Counted from the first letter of the stretch, positions 1 to 7,011 are shown. The stretch: DNA of 21,569 bases from Promethearchaeota archaeon (GCA_016839635.1 JAEOTV010000178.1:1-21569), one strand, 5' to 3'. A program made the numbers and translations. The notes: generated from the sequence alone by a model not told the origin.

Positions 1-1207
1 CAGGATTAACAATCTTTAAATCGACATTCAGAAATGGTAAACCTACTGTACCTAATTTTTTCGTGCCTATAGAAGGATTCATACTCGCAACTGGTGAAAG
101 TTCAGTCATTCCCCAAAGTTCCAGTAATTTTCCCTCGCCTACTATGCTTTCCAAGGTTTCTTGGGAGTCTTTTGGGAACGGAGCCGCTGCAGAGATGCAC
201 AATCTTAAATCTGAATGATCTAACCTTTTAAATTTGCGAAAATTGATTAAAATTTGATATAATGAAGGTACATTTACTAGCATTGTTGGTTTATATTTCT
301 TCATTTCATTACAAATATGAAGTGCATCACGAGGATTAGCAATAATAACTTGACTCATCCCATTATAAAGAGCTCCTTGACACACTGTTAAACCAGCAAT
401 ATGAAACATAGGAAATCCTGATAGTAATACTCCTTTTCCTTGTTCCCATTGGAGCCAAGTAATAATACCTTTCATATTTGAAACATAATTTCTGTGACTT
501 AACATAGCGCCCTTTGGAGGCCCTGTAGTGCCTCCAGTGTATTGGATCCAACCAATATCGTCGGGAGATAAGTCAATTTTAGGTAATTCAGCAGAAAATT
601 TAGTTAATACATCATCTTGGAAATGATAGACAGTTTTTCCATCCAATGGAGTAACTTCCCCGGAGGGGATTTCTTGTACAGCTTTAATTTTTGCTTGATC
701 TTCTTTAGAAAATGAACCAATTACGCTTGTTGCTACCACAACTTTAAGCTGTGGTAATTTATCAGCAATTTTTGTCAACCTATGTTGAAAAATAGCATCT
801 AAAGTAACTAAAGCAACATTTTTACCCCCTTTCCCTAGATCATCCAATTGATAATGCATTTGAACATCCGACATTAAAGGACTGACTCCTGAAACAACAC
901 ATCCCGCTTTAAGTGTACCTATAACTGAATATACATATTCTGGAATGTTTGCTAAATTAATTCCAACAACATCTCCTTTTTGAAATCCATTTTCAATTAA
1001 CATATTAGCAAATTGATTTGAATATCTGTCTACCTCACCAAAGCTAATTTCTAATCCTTGATAAGCAAGTGCCATTTTATCAGAAAATTTTTCAAAAGTT
1101 GGTCTTATCATGTCTGGATAAGTAGTTTCAAATTCTTGTGGGGCAATGTCTTCCATTCCAAGATCCCATTTAGCCTTCCAAAAGCGACTTTCGTATGGAT
1201 TTGACAT
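1..1207 (-). CDS. Acyl-CoA synthetase (AMP-forming), C-terminus cut by window edge
   Basis: The frame is open from an ATG at 1207 to base 1 without a stop (402 codons), so the gene continues beyond the left edge. It belongs to the ANL adenylate-forming superfamily, which activates a carboxylic acid with ATP to an acyl-adenylate and transfers it to CoA. The A3 phosphate-binding motif YTGGTTGPPKG is at residues 223-233 and the A5 motif WGMTELSP at 365-372; the hinge, the A8 region and the catalytic lysine lie outside the window. It closely resembles the complete gene at 1398-3104 along its whole visible length, including the N-terminal SRFWK segment, so the two are tandem paralogs. Its own promoter-like region lies at 1238-1270. 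The substrate cannot be read from sequence; medium/long-chain fatty or aromatic acids are possible. Confidence 0.93.
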   Translation of the reverse strand, partial: MSNPYESRFWKAKWDLGMEDIAPQEFETTYPDMIRPTFEKFSDKMALAYQGLEISFGEVDRYSNQFANMLIENGFQKGDVVGINLANIPEYVYSVIGTLKAGCVVSGVSPLMSDVQMHYQLDDLGKGGKNVALVTLDAIFQHRLTKIADKLPQLKVVVATSVIGSFSKEDQAKIKAVQEIPSGEVTPLDGKTVYHFQDDVLTKFSAELPKIDLSPDDIGWIQYTGGTTGPPKGAMLSHRNYVSNMKGIITWLQWEQGKGVLLSGFPMFHIAGLTVCQGALYNGMSQVIIANPRDALHICNEMKKYKPTMLVNVPSLYQILINFRKFKRLDHSDLRLCISAAAPFPKDSQETLESIVGEGKLLELWGMTELSPVASMNPSIGTKKLGTVGLPFLNVDLKIVNP

Positions 1208-1237
1208 TTTTTTATTCACATTTTTCTTCTGTTCAAT

Positions 1238-1257
1238 ACAATTCAAAATTGAATTGT
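1238..1257. promoter_or_regulatory. Perfect palindrome, candidate operator
   Basis: Arms ACAATTCAA (1238-1246) and TTGAATTGT (1249-1257) are exact reverse complements around a central AA. On the minus strand the site starts 3 nt downstream of a TATA-like TTATTAAATA (1260-1269) and ends 31 nt before the ATG at 1207, the position where archaeal repressors usually bind. A dimeric regulator controlling the acyl-CoA synthetase gene is inferred. Confidence 0.5.
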
Positions 1258-1259
1258 GA

Positions 1260-1269
1260 TATTTAATAA
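1260..1269 (-). promoter_or_regulatory. TATA-like element of the acyl-CoA synthetase at 1-1207
   Basis: Minus-strand TTATTAAATA lies about 55 nt before the ATG at 1207. An archaeal start site about 25 nt downstream would fall inside or at the end of the palindrome at 1238-1257. Confidence 0.4.
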
Positions 1270-1370
1270 GCTACTTTTTATTAAAAAGATTTATCAAAAT
1301 TAGATATTCTTTCAATCCCAATAAGAATTTTCTTGAAAATACAAGATCTTTGTAACAATTTGTAATAATA

Positions 1371-1394
1371 AAAAAAATAAAAATAAAAGAAAAA
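1371..1394 (-). terminator. T-tract terminator after the acyl-CoA synthetase at 1398-3104
   Basis: Immediately after the minus-strand stop codon the RNA-like strand is almost pure T with a few A and C, typical of archaeal intrinsic termination without a hairpin. Confidence 0.45.
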
Positions 1395-1397
1395 GTA

Positions 1398-3104
1398 TTA
1401 ATGTTTTCGCAAAAGTTTCTTATCTACCTTCCCAACCACGGTTAACGGAAGTTCTGCTGTGAATTCAATGATTTTCGGGACTTCATATGGTGAACATTCT
1501 TTCTTAGCAAATGCAGTAATCTCTTCCTTTAATGTTTCTTCATTATCGTATTCATAATCTGGAGCAATTTGTATTATAGCTTTCACAATTTCAGATCCAG
1601 GTCTATCAGGATTTGGAACACCGATAGTCGCTACCATCTCAATAGCAGGATGCTTTGTTAAAGTGTCTTCCAATTTTGCTGAGAAAACTTTAAATCCACC
1701 TACAATAATCATATCTTTCGTTCGATCTGCAATTCTTACATACCCATCTTCATCCATAATTCCAACATCACCAGTATGCATAAAGCCATCTGAATCTATA
1801 GCTTTTTTAGTTTCTTCTGGTTTGTTATGGTATCCCTCCATTACCATCGGTCCTTTCACGCAAATCTCTCCAGGCTCACCCAAAGGAACTTCTTTACCTG
1901 TATCTGGGTCTAAGAGCTTAAAATCTACATTGGGGAATGGTAAACCTATATGTCCTAATTTTTTCGGCCCTTTTGAAGGATTACCAATTGTTAATGGTGA
2001 CGTTTCAGTCATTCCGTATAATTCAACAAGTTTTCCTTCACCAATTATGCTCTCAAAAATCTCCTGTGATTCCTTTGGAAAAGGGGCTGCTGCCGAAATT
2101 GCATATTTAATCATATCTTTATCGATTTTTGTGAATTTTGGATTTTTTATCAACATTTGATAAAGTGTAGGTACGTTTGCCAAAACTGTAGGTCTATATT
2201 TTAGCATTTCTTTAATAATGTGGTCAGTATCTCTAGGATTAGGGATTAAAATCTGACTCCAGCCTAACATTATAACATTCGCACAAGTAAATAATCCTGC
2301 TATATGAAAAAATGGAAACCCAGACAATCCAAAGCCTGTTCCAAACTCCCAGCTAAGCCAATGCTGAAAGATTTTAATATCTGCAACAAAATTTCTATGG
2401 CTTAACTTCGCTCCTTTTGGGGGACCTGTAGTTCCACCAGTATATTGAATAAATGCGATATCTTCGGAATTTACTTTTACATCTGGTAAGTCATTAGGAT
2501 ATTTCCCTTTGACTTGTTTATGATATTCAAGCACAGTTATTCCTTCTAGCGGAGTTACCTTTCCTTTCGGAATCTTACCTACTAGTTTTCCTAGCTTTGC
2601 TAACATTTTAGGCATGAAACCACCAACTGAAGTTGTAATAACAAGTTTCAATGATGGAATTTTTGTATAAATCTTTGTGATATGCCCTGCAAAAATTGCA
2701 TCTAAAGTAAGCAAAGCAACTTGTTTTCCTCCAGAGCCTAAATCATTTAGTTGATATTCAATTTGGACAGCTGAAAGAAGTGGAGATACACCTGAAACAA
2801 TAATTCCTGCTTTTAAACCGCCCAATATTCCAATTATATATTCAGGAATATTAGCGATATTTATTCCCAGTACGTCCCCTTTTTTCATCCCATTTTCAAT
2901 TAGCATATGAGCAAATTCGTTTGATAATTTATCCAATTCTCCATATGTAATTTCCGTCCCATAGAACGCAAGTGCTAATTTTTCAGGGAGTTCTTCAAAT
3001 GTTCTTCTAGCAATTTCAGTAAAAGAAAATTGAAATTCTTTAGGGTTTAAATCAGCAATTCCTTTATCATATTTATCCTTCCAAAAACGACTATTATAAC
3101 TCAT
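1398..3104 (-). CDS. Acyl-CoA synthetase (AMP-forming), FadD/ACSL-like
   Basis: A complete 568-residue ANL-superfamily ligase: carboxylic acid + ATP + CoA to acyl-CoA + AMP + PPi, probably cytoplasmic. Motifs in order: A3 YTGGTTGPPKG at 221-231, A5 YGMTETSP at 363-370, A7 TGD at 444-446, A8 hinge with DRTKDMIIVGGFKV at 460-473, and the A10 catalytic lysine K559 in VVGKV near the C-terminus. All key residues are present and the length fits the family. The ATG at 3104 has AAGGG 8 nt upstream. It is a tandem paralog of the gene at 1-1207, with 190 bases and a separate promoter-like region between them. A palindrome TTATCGATAA (3179-3188) sits upstream of a TATA-like stretch near 3162-3173. Class assignment is secure; the substrate is unknown. 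Confidence 0.95.
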   Translation of the reverse strand: MSYNSRFWKDKYDKGIADLNPKEFQFSFTEIARRTFEELPEKLALAFYGTEITYGELDKLSNEFAHMLIENGMKKGDVLGINIANIPEYIIGILGGLKAGIIVSGVSPLLSAVQIEYQLNDLGSGGKQVALLTLDAIFAGHITKIYTKIPSLKLVITTSVGGFMPKMLAKLGKLVGKIPKGKVTPLEGITVLEYHKQVKGKYPNDLPDVKVNSEDIAFIQYTGGTTGPPKGAKLSHRNFVADIKIFQHWLSWEFGTGFGLSGFPFFHIAGLFTCANVIMLGWSQILIPNPRDTDHIIKEMLKYRPTVLANVPTLYQMLIKNPKFTKIDKDMIKYAISAAAPFPKESQEIFESIIGEGKLVELYGMTETSPLTIGNPSKGPKKLGHIGLPFPNVDFKLLDPDTGKEVPLGEPGEICVKGPMVMEGYHNKPEETKKAIDSDGFMHTGDVGIMDEDGYVRIADRTKDMIIVGGFKVFSAKLEDTLTKHPAIEMVATIGVPNPDRPGSEIVKAIIQIAPDYEYDNEETLKEEITAFAKKECSPYEVPKIIEFTAELPLTVVGKVDKKLLRKH

Positions 3105-3178
3105 TATTTTTTCCCTTAATTTTAATCATAAATTATTTTTTTTAATTTTAAAAATGCAACACTAATATTATACGTTAC

Positions 3179-3188
3179 TTATCGATAA
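3179..3188. promoter_or_regulatory. Palindrome TTATCGATAA, possible operator
   Basis: A 10-bp perfect palindrome in the divergent gap between the acyl-CoA synthetase (start 3104, minus) and the RadA-like gene (start 3382, plus). It lies just upstream of a minus-strand TATA-like element. The remaining gap is A+T-rich apart from a C-rich tract near 3303-3313, and no other clear element was seen. Confidence 0.3.
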
Positions 3189-3381
3189 AGTTTGATTTTT
3201 TTCATTAATCACATTAAATGATCTTAAAATTGGATACTCTATCAATAACGTCGATGATAAAACGTAATCCCATTGTTATTCTTTTTATTTTTACTTCCAA
3301 TCACCCCCCTCCGTCTTCATGAAACAATCTTACTTTTAAAAATACCTTTCTTCTTGTTAAAAGGAATAATCTTATTCTCTT

Positions 3382-4206
3382 ATGGAGAAATTACATATAT
3401 TTCAGAAAATTGTCGGTGTATCTTTGTTTTATTTTGAAGAATCGTTATTTCATATGATGACTCTGAATCAGACAGGATTCACATTATATAAAAGGAATAA
3501 CAATATTTCTCTTATTTCAAGTGGTGATAGCACGTTAGATGAGTTGCTTTCTGGAGGCTTTCATCGAGATTTGGTGTATTTGCTCTATGGAGATAAGAAG
3601 CTAACTACGAATGTTTTATTAACTACTGCAGTTATTGCCCAAAAAGCTTTTAACAACGGGGGGCTTGGAGAAGGTATTAGAGTTGCCTTTATCGATGGAA
3701 ATAATCGGTTTAATCCATATAATGTAAGCAAATTTGCAGTATCTCAGAATCTTTCCCCTCGGAAGGCGCTAGAAAATATTCTTATTTCACGAGCGTTTAC
3801 ATGGGATCAAATGGTCGAGATTTTGGAGAATAGGCTTTCTACACTTGAAGATGTGAAAGTTGTGTTAATTTCTGGGATTACAACTCTGTTTGAAGGTTAC
3901 AAAAAACAGACTTTCGAAGATCTCCTAAGAACAATAGACGGAATTAAACAAATACTCTGGAAAACAAATCCTCTCATTATCATAACGGCACCTTTACATG
4001 AACACTCCCTTTTTAGACCGAAAGGTGGAAAAATCCTTTCGCATTTTGGAAATGTGCTAGTGATGATAACTGATGATGAACGGTATGTAGAATATGTTCT
4101 CGTTCAACATCCATATCTTCCAGAGAATCGGTTGTTGAAGTGGAAACCTCGTACAGCAAAGAAAAAAGTTCCTTTAAAGAATACTACATTAGATTATTGG
4201 GTTTAA
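3382..4206 (+). CDS. RadA/RadB-like RecA-fold protein with degenerate Walker motifs
   Basis: 274 residues recognisable as a RecA/RadA-family core: a leader like that of RadB (SSGDSTLDELLSGGF, 46-60), then the P-loop position, a conserved FIDGNNRFNPYNV strand (103-115, the family's Asp-Thr-Glu-Gly-Phe region), an SRAF segment (136-139), a central strand VKVVLISGIT (158-167), and the late RPKGGKILSH segment (212-221) that matches the family's GG-x-I-x-x-H. The Walker A site reads GDKKLTTN (70-77) where GxxxxGK(T/S) is expected, so the lysine is threonine and the Thr/Ser is Asn; the Walker B aspartate position is Ser164. ATP hydrolysis is therefore unlikely and a structural or regulatory role in recombination or repair is inferred. 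The start is uncertain: ATGs at 3454 or 3457 would remove a 24-25-residue leader that does not look like the family. It converges on the next gene with 5 bp between the stops. Confidence 0.8.
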   Translation: MEKLHIFQKIVGVSLFYFEESLFHMMTLNQTGFTLYKRNNNISLISSGDSTLDELLSGGFHRDLVYLLYGDKKLTTNVLLTTAVIAQKAFNNGGLGEGIRVAFIDGNNRFNPYNVSKFAVSQNLSPRKALENILISRAFTWDQMVEILENRLSTLEDVKVVLISGITTLFEGYKKQTFEDLLRTIDGIKQILWKTNPLIIITAPLHEHSLFRPKGGKILSHFGNVLVMITDDERYVEYVLVQHPYLPENRLLKWKPRTAKKKVPLKNTTLDYWV

Positions 4207-4211
4207 AAATA

Positions 4212-4625
4212 TCACCAAAAAGCTTTTTCAAATTTATCGATAGTATCCTGTAAACTATCTTTAATCTGACTTTCGAAATCAGCAAAGATACTTACGTCAT
4301 TATCCCAGTTATTAAAAAACTCTTTGGGGTATAAAGTGAAGAATTTATCAACGATTTTTGTAAGTTCTTCTTTAACTTTTTTCTCCTTAATTTTTTTTGG
4401 AGTATTTACAATAAATGATATTCCTAATTTCTTTATAATAATATATTTTTTATCTTTAATTTCAAAACTTGATAGACCGCCACTTTCTAATTCTTCTGCT
4501 ATAATATTTAGAGCTGACATCAATGCCCCAATTAATTGTTCGTCTATTTTTTTATCAAATACACGGTGAAATAAGACAGCACCAGCATCATTTAGAACCC
4601 AAATATCTTGTATTATCTTTTCCAT
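4212..4625 (-). CDS. Longin-like domain protein (roadblock/longin superfamily)
   Basis: About 137 residues. The pattern of a short strand (IWVLNDAGAVLFHR), a helix rich in small residues (IGALMSALNIIAEELES), a strand pair around KDKKYIIIKKLGISFIV and a long terminal helix with FYPKEFF-like spacing matches the small longin or roadblock proteins abundant in Asgard archaea, which in eukaryotes scaffold or regulate small GTPases and vesicle adaptors. No signal peptide or membrane segment is visible. A GTG at 4634 would add three residues, but ATG 4625 is preferred because AGTGAT lies 4 nt before it, the ribosome-binding pattern seen elsewhere in this window. A TATA element is at 4675-4684 and a 15-bp palindrome (4649-4663) lies between it and the start. 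The fold assignment is by pattern only and the GTPase partner is unknown. Confidence 0.68.
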   Translation of the reverse strand: MEKIIQDIWVLNDAGAVLFHRVFDKKIDEQLIGALMSALNIIAEELESGGLSSFEIKDKKYIIIKKLGISFIVNTPKKIKEKKVKEELTKIVDKFFTLYPKEFFNNWDNDVSIFADFESQIKDSLQDTIDKFEKAFW

Positions 4626-4648
4626 AGAAATCACTGCTTAATAATTAC

Positions 4649-4663
4649 TTATCAAAGTGATAA
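4649..4663. promoter_or_regulatory. Palindrome TTATCA-AAG-TGATAA, candidate operator
   Basis: Exact 6-bp arms around a 3-nt centre, placed between the TATA element and the start of the longin-like gene, the position expected for a repressor. Regulator unknown. Confidence 0.42.
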
Positions 4664-4674
4664 TTAAAAAAAAA

Positions 4675-4684
4675 TATTTATAAA
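4675..4684 (-). promoter_or_regulatory. TATA box of the longin-like gene
   Basis: Minus-strand TTTATAAATA about 50 nt before the ATG at 4625; an excellent archaeal TATA match. Confidence 0.5.
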
Positions 4685-4725
4685 TTATTTAATGTTAGTT
4701 TTTGAAATAATAAATAATTTCTATA

Positions 4726-5460
4726 CTATTCTCTAGATTTAGGTCTTATATATCCATAATATGCTCCAAAAATTCCAACAATGGCAGAAATCCACGCTAA
4801 GTAATAAAATGCAGTAAAACCAAGGCTCCCTAAAAAGACAAATACACGGTCAATTGCAAAACTAAGAAATATCAATATAAAGCTAAACGACATGATTACT
4901 AATGATAAAAATGCTTGTTTATAAGTCTTTCCCTCTACAGCTCGATAAGACTCTATTGATCTTCGTAAAAAGGGGGCGTAGATCATAACCATATAAATAA
5001 ATACAAACAAGAACGCAAAAACATCTAAAAGATCATTACCATATCCGTAGATGAATAATACGAAGAAACAACAAAATATTCCATAAATTATTACGACGAT
5101 TCTTTGCCATTTGGTATAGCCTTTTTCAAAAACACCTACTTTAAGGATATAAGACAAGAAAATAGCGAGTATTACAAAAAATTCACTTAATCTAAAGTCT
5201 ACTGTTATATTATATATCCAAGTAATTATAGAACCATCTTGCACCACACTTATCTGGGCAACTACAAATACTTTTGACAACCAAGAAAAAATAATTGCTA
5301 AAAAGTAACCAAGAAAAATTAAGAAAAGCAATCGAGTTAATTTGTGACGCTTTATGAGATATTTTTTTAATATTAACACCAGTAGGACTGCTGCGAATAT
5401 GATAATAAAAGATTCAAAGATCATACCAATAAAATTTAGTTGTATATCATATTGAAACAT
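4726..5460 (-). CDS. Seven-transmembrane protein of unknown function
   Basis: 244 residues with about seven hydrophobic segments, near 10-31, 43-65, 92-110, 119-140, 144-164, 183-205 and 208-237, joined by short charged loops. The C-terminus IRPKSRE is basic. A positive patch KKYLIKRHK after the first segment suggests an outside N-terminus. No retinal-type lysine is seen in the last segment, so a rhodopsin is unlikely, and no catalytic motif of a known membrane enzyme was recognised. It stands alone: 91 bp downstream of it comes the longin-like gene on the same strand, and the next gene upstream diverges. ATG 5460 is the only sensible start. Function unknown. Confidence 0.85.
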   Translation of the reverse strand: MFQYDIQLNFIGMIFESFIIIFAAVLLVLILKKYLIKRHKLTRLLFLIFLGYFLAIIFSWLSKVFVVAQISVVQDGSIITWIYNITVDFRLSEFFVILAIFLSYILKVGVFEKGYTKWQRIVVIIYGIFCCFFVLFIYGYGNDLLDVFAFLFVFIYMVMIYAPFLRRSIESYRAVEGKTYKQAFLSLVIMSFSFILIFLSFAIDRVFVFLGSLGFTAFYYLAWISAIVGIFGAYYGYIRPKSRE

Positions 5461-5612
5461 GATATAATATTATGAAAATCTGACCATTTAAATTTTTATT
5501 TTTTAAAGATTATGTATTAAATTTAGTGGCTCATTTTTCCTTCAAATTACATTTATTTCTATGATTTTTATCTATTAAGAAAATGTGAATTTATCTAAAC
5601 TATGCAAATAAA

Positions 5613-5622
5613 TATATAAATA
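5613..5622 (+). promoter_or_regulatory. TATA box of the zinc-ribbon gene at 5700
   Basis: TATATAAATA on the plus strand, about 78 nt before the start. The divergent gap 5461-5699 otherwise holds only A+T-rich sequence. Confidence 0.4.
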
Positions 5623-5699
5623 TGATTAGCCTTTAAATAATGTAAAGACTAATAGTTAGTTTAGTATAGGAAAAAAAAAGTATCGAAAAGTGAAGAATA

Positions 5700-6047
5700 T
5701 TGGATATGAAAACATTTAAAAAGACATTTAAGTTAATCTGTGATTCATGTGGAGAATTTACTCATACAAACACTCAATATTGCGAAAAATGTGGGGCAGA
5801 AACTATAAGGACAGCAACGAAGGAAGATTATGAAAAAATTGATAAAGCAGCAACGCAAAGATCTAAGGAATCTAAAAAGATTTCTGGCGATCTCAAGAAA
5901 GAAGATCATAGAGTTAAAAGAAAAGCTGACAAGATTAAAAAGGAAGAAGATAAAGCTGAGAAGATAGCTGACAGAGCTGAGTGGGAAGCTGAAAGGGAAG
6001 CTGATAATAAGGAGTGGGAAACTGATAGAGCTGAGAGGGAGGCTTAA
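5700..6047 (+). CDS. Zinc-ribbon protein with charged Ala/Glu/Asp/Arg repeat tail
   Basis: 115 residues. Residues 14-33 form a four-cysteine zinc ribbon (CDSCGEF... then CEKCGAE), followed by an almost entirely charged tail in which units like ADRAEWEAE, READNKEWE and TDRAEREA recur, expected to be a long helix or coiled coil. The start is chosen as TTG 5700 because AGTGA lies 6 nt before it; an in-frame ATG at 5706 is the alternative. After the TAA at 6045-6047 the same frame continues with RAEKKSEQMQCFDERTNLS up to a TAA at 6105-6107, and its first residues fit the repeat, so the stop looks like a recent nonsense change or a readthrough site. No function is assigned; a nucleic-acid or protein scaffold role is possible. 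Confidence 0.75.
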   Translation: MDMKTFKKTFKLICDSCGEFTHTNTQYCEKCGAETIRTATKEDYEKIDKAATQRSKESKKISGDLKKEDHRVKRKADKIKKEEDKAEKIADRAEWEAEREADNKEWETDRAEREA

Positions 6048-6107
6048 AGAGCTGAAAAGAAATCAGAGCAAATGCAATGTTTTGATGAAAGAACTAATTT
6101 AAGTTAA
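6048..6107 (+). other. In-frame continuation after the TAA of the charged-repeat gene
   Basis: Nineteen sense codons in the same frame directly follow the stop. They begin RAEKKSEQ, continuing the RAEREA repeat phase, and end at TAA 6105-6107. This suggests that the ancestral protein was about 20 residues longer. Confidence 0.45.
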
Positions 6108-6169
6108 TGATTGGTATGGGAAGAGGTATCTTAGAAACCCTTTTCATGAATCAATATATTTAAATAATC

Positions 6170-6589
6170 TTAATCTTCTTTTTTCTTCTTTATATACATA
6201 TTAGGATCTTTTTTTTCAAGTGTTAAAGAATCACCGCCATATCGAATTTTTCTTCCTTGATAATAAAGAGTAGATTTTTCATCACAGATTCTATTCCATT
6301 CTTCTAATCCATATTTTTGAATCATAACTAAATTATATACTTTTGAATTATGAGGTCTAAAGATTTCAAAATTTACAATTGGTTGTAACATCTCACAAGG
6401 GAATTCAGCACATTCATTACAAAATTCATATCCTTTATTTGTAACACATTCATATGTCCTACACACGGAAAACTTAAGAATTTGACCTTCTTGTTCTCGA
6501 CATCCTTTACATCCAAACGATTCTACTCCTGGGCATCTCTTGCAGAAAATTCCACAAGGAGCATGCCATTTCTTTAAATCTTCAGTCAT
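6170..6589 (-). CDS. DUF3795 family cysteine-rich protein
   Basis: 139 residues with the cysteine layout of DUF3795: APCGIFCKRCPG (11-22), CKGCRE (28-33), a further C-x5-C pair around CRTYEC, then FCNECAEFPCE (76-86). The family is common in anaerobic archaea and bacteria; its function is not established, and metal or iron-sulfur binding is inferred from the cysteines. The C-terminal half is Lys-rich and ends in KKKKED. The ATG at 6589 is preceded by AAGGAA 12 nt upstream, inside a 10-bp inverted repeat that could sequester it. It converges with the zinc-ribbon gene and has no operon partner. Confidence 0.85.
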   Translation of the reverse strand: MTEDLKKWHAPCGIFCKRCPGVESFGCKGCREQEGQILKFSVCRTYECVTNKGYEFCNECAEFPCEMLQPIVNFEIFRPHNSKVYNLVMIQKYGLEEWNRICDEKSTLYYQGRKIRYGGDSLTLEKKDPNMYIKKKKED

Positions 6590-6598
6590 AATAAATTC

Positions 6599-6644
6599 TA
6601 ATTCCTTAGTACTTTAAACCTAAGACTAAAAAGTTAAGGAATTA
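6599..6644 (-). repeat. 10-bp inverted repeat in the leader of the DUF3795 gene
   Basis: TAATTCCTTA (6599-6608) and TAAGGAATTA (6635-6644) are perfect reverse complements with a 26-nt spacer. In the minus-strand transcript the downstream arm carries the AAGGAA ribosome-binding candidate. Confidence 0.4.
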
Positions 6645-6806
6645 TTAAATTTTTTTTTATAATCTGATTTGATTTGGTTTTAAATTTCAATCTTAATGAA
6701 AATATTTAAATAGGTAAATAAATAATATATTCTTGGAATTTTTAAATTTCAAATTACATGAAAGATATTATATTACAATTTCTTCCCAAAACAGGTGATA
6801 TTAGAA

Positions 6807-6947
6807 GTGAGTCATTTTGTATATCCTAAGCGAGATGTAAAAAAATGTGAATTGTGTGAAGGTAGTGGTATAATTTATGTTTGGAGAAGTGATTTGGAAG
6901 ATTTTGATTTGATAATATGCCCAGAATGTAATGAAAAAGATGATTAA
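6807..6947 (+). CDS. 46-residue CxxC zinc-finger-like protein
   Basis: A short ORF reading GTG AGT CAT..., with CELC (14-17) and CPEC (38-41) two-cysteine knuckles separated by 20 residues, the usual layout of a minimal zinc ribbon, with several acidic residues between. The GTG start is decided by a strong ribosome-binding site, AGGTGAT at 6794-6800, 6 nt upstream. No upstream in-frame ATG exists before the stop at 6759. It stands alone between the DUF3795 gene and the PolB2 unit and points the same way as the latter. Asgard and other archaea carry many such single-ribbon proteins; target and function are unknown. Confidence 0.62.
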   Translation: MSHFVYPKRDVKKCELCEGSGIIYVWRSDLEDFDLIICPECNEKDD

Positions 6948-6972
6948 TCTGTTAATCTGATGATTTTATACC

Positions 6973-7011
6973 AAGAAGTTTATGAAACAAAAAGATCCAC
7001 AAAAACTTCTT
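6973..7011 (+). repeat. 9-bp inverted repeat downstream of the CxxC ORF
   Basis: AAGAAGTTT (6973-6981) pairs exactly with AAACTTCTT (7003-7011) across a 21-nt loop. It may be a 3' stem-loop of the small ORF or part of the PolB2 leader region. The rest of 6948-7202 is A+T-rich with no convincing gene. Confidence 0.3.

Noticed and set aside
363..551. 62-codon minus-strand open frame
   Set aside because: Out of frame with the clear acyl-CoA synthetase reading that runs through the same bases.
1663..2160. 165-codon open frame antisense to the acyl-CoA synthetase
   Set aside because: It lies wholly inside a well-supported gene with intact motifs; Ser/Pro/Ile-rich composition is typical of a complementary-strand shadow.
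3240..3325. Possible 20-codon minus-strand leader ORF behind a GGAGGGGGG tract
   Set aside because: The purine tract resembles a ribosome-binding site, but the peptide is uninformative and far from the next start; likely chance.
4324..4569. 81-codon plus-strand open frame inside the longin-like gene
   Set aside because: Antisense shadow with no ribosome-binding site; the minus-strand gene has a TATA box and a good ribosome-binding site.
4726..5460. 7-TM protein as a rhodopsin or heliorhodopsin
   Set aside because: No lysine in the last membrane segment to carry retinal and no family motifs.
6758..6829. ATG-started 23-codon frame before the CxxC ORF
   Set aside because: No ribosome-binding site, a generic peptide, and a different frame from the cysteine-bearing ORF; not a convincing leader peptide.
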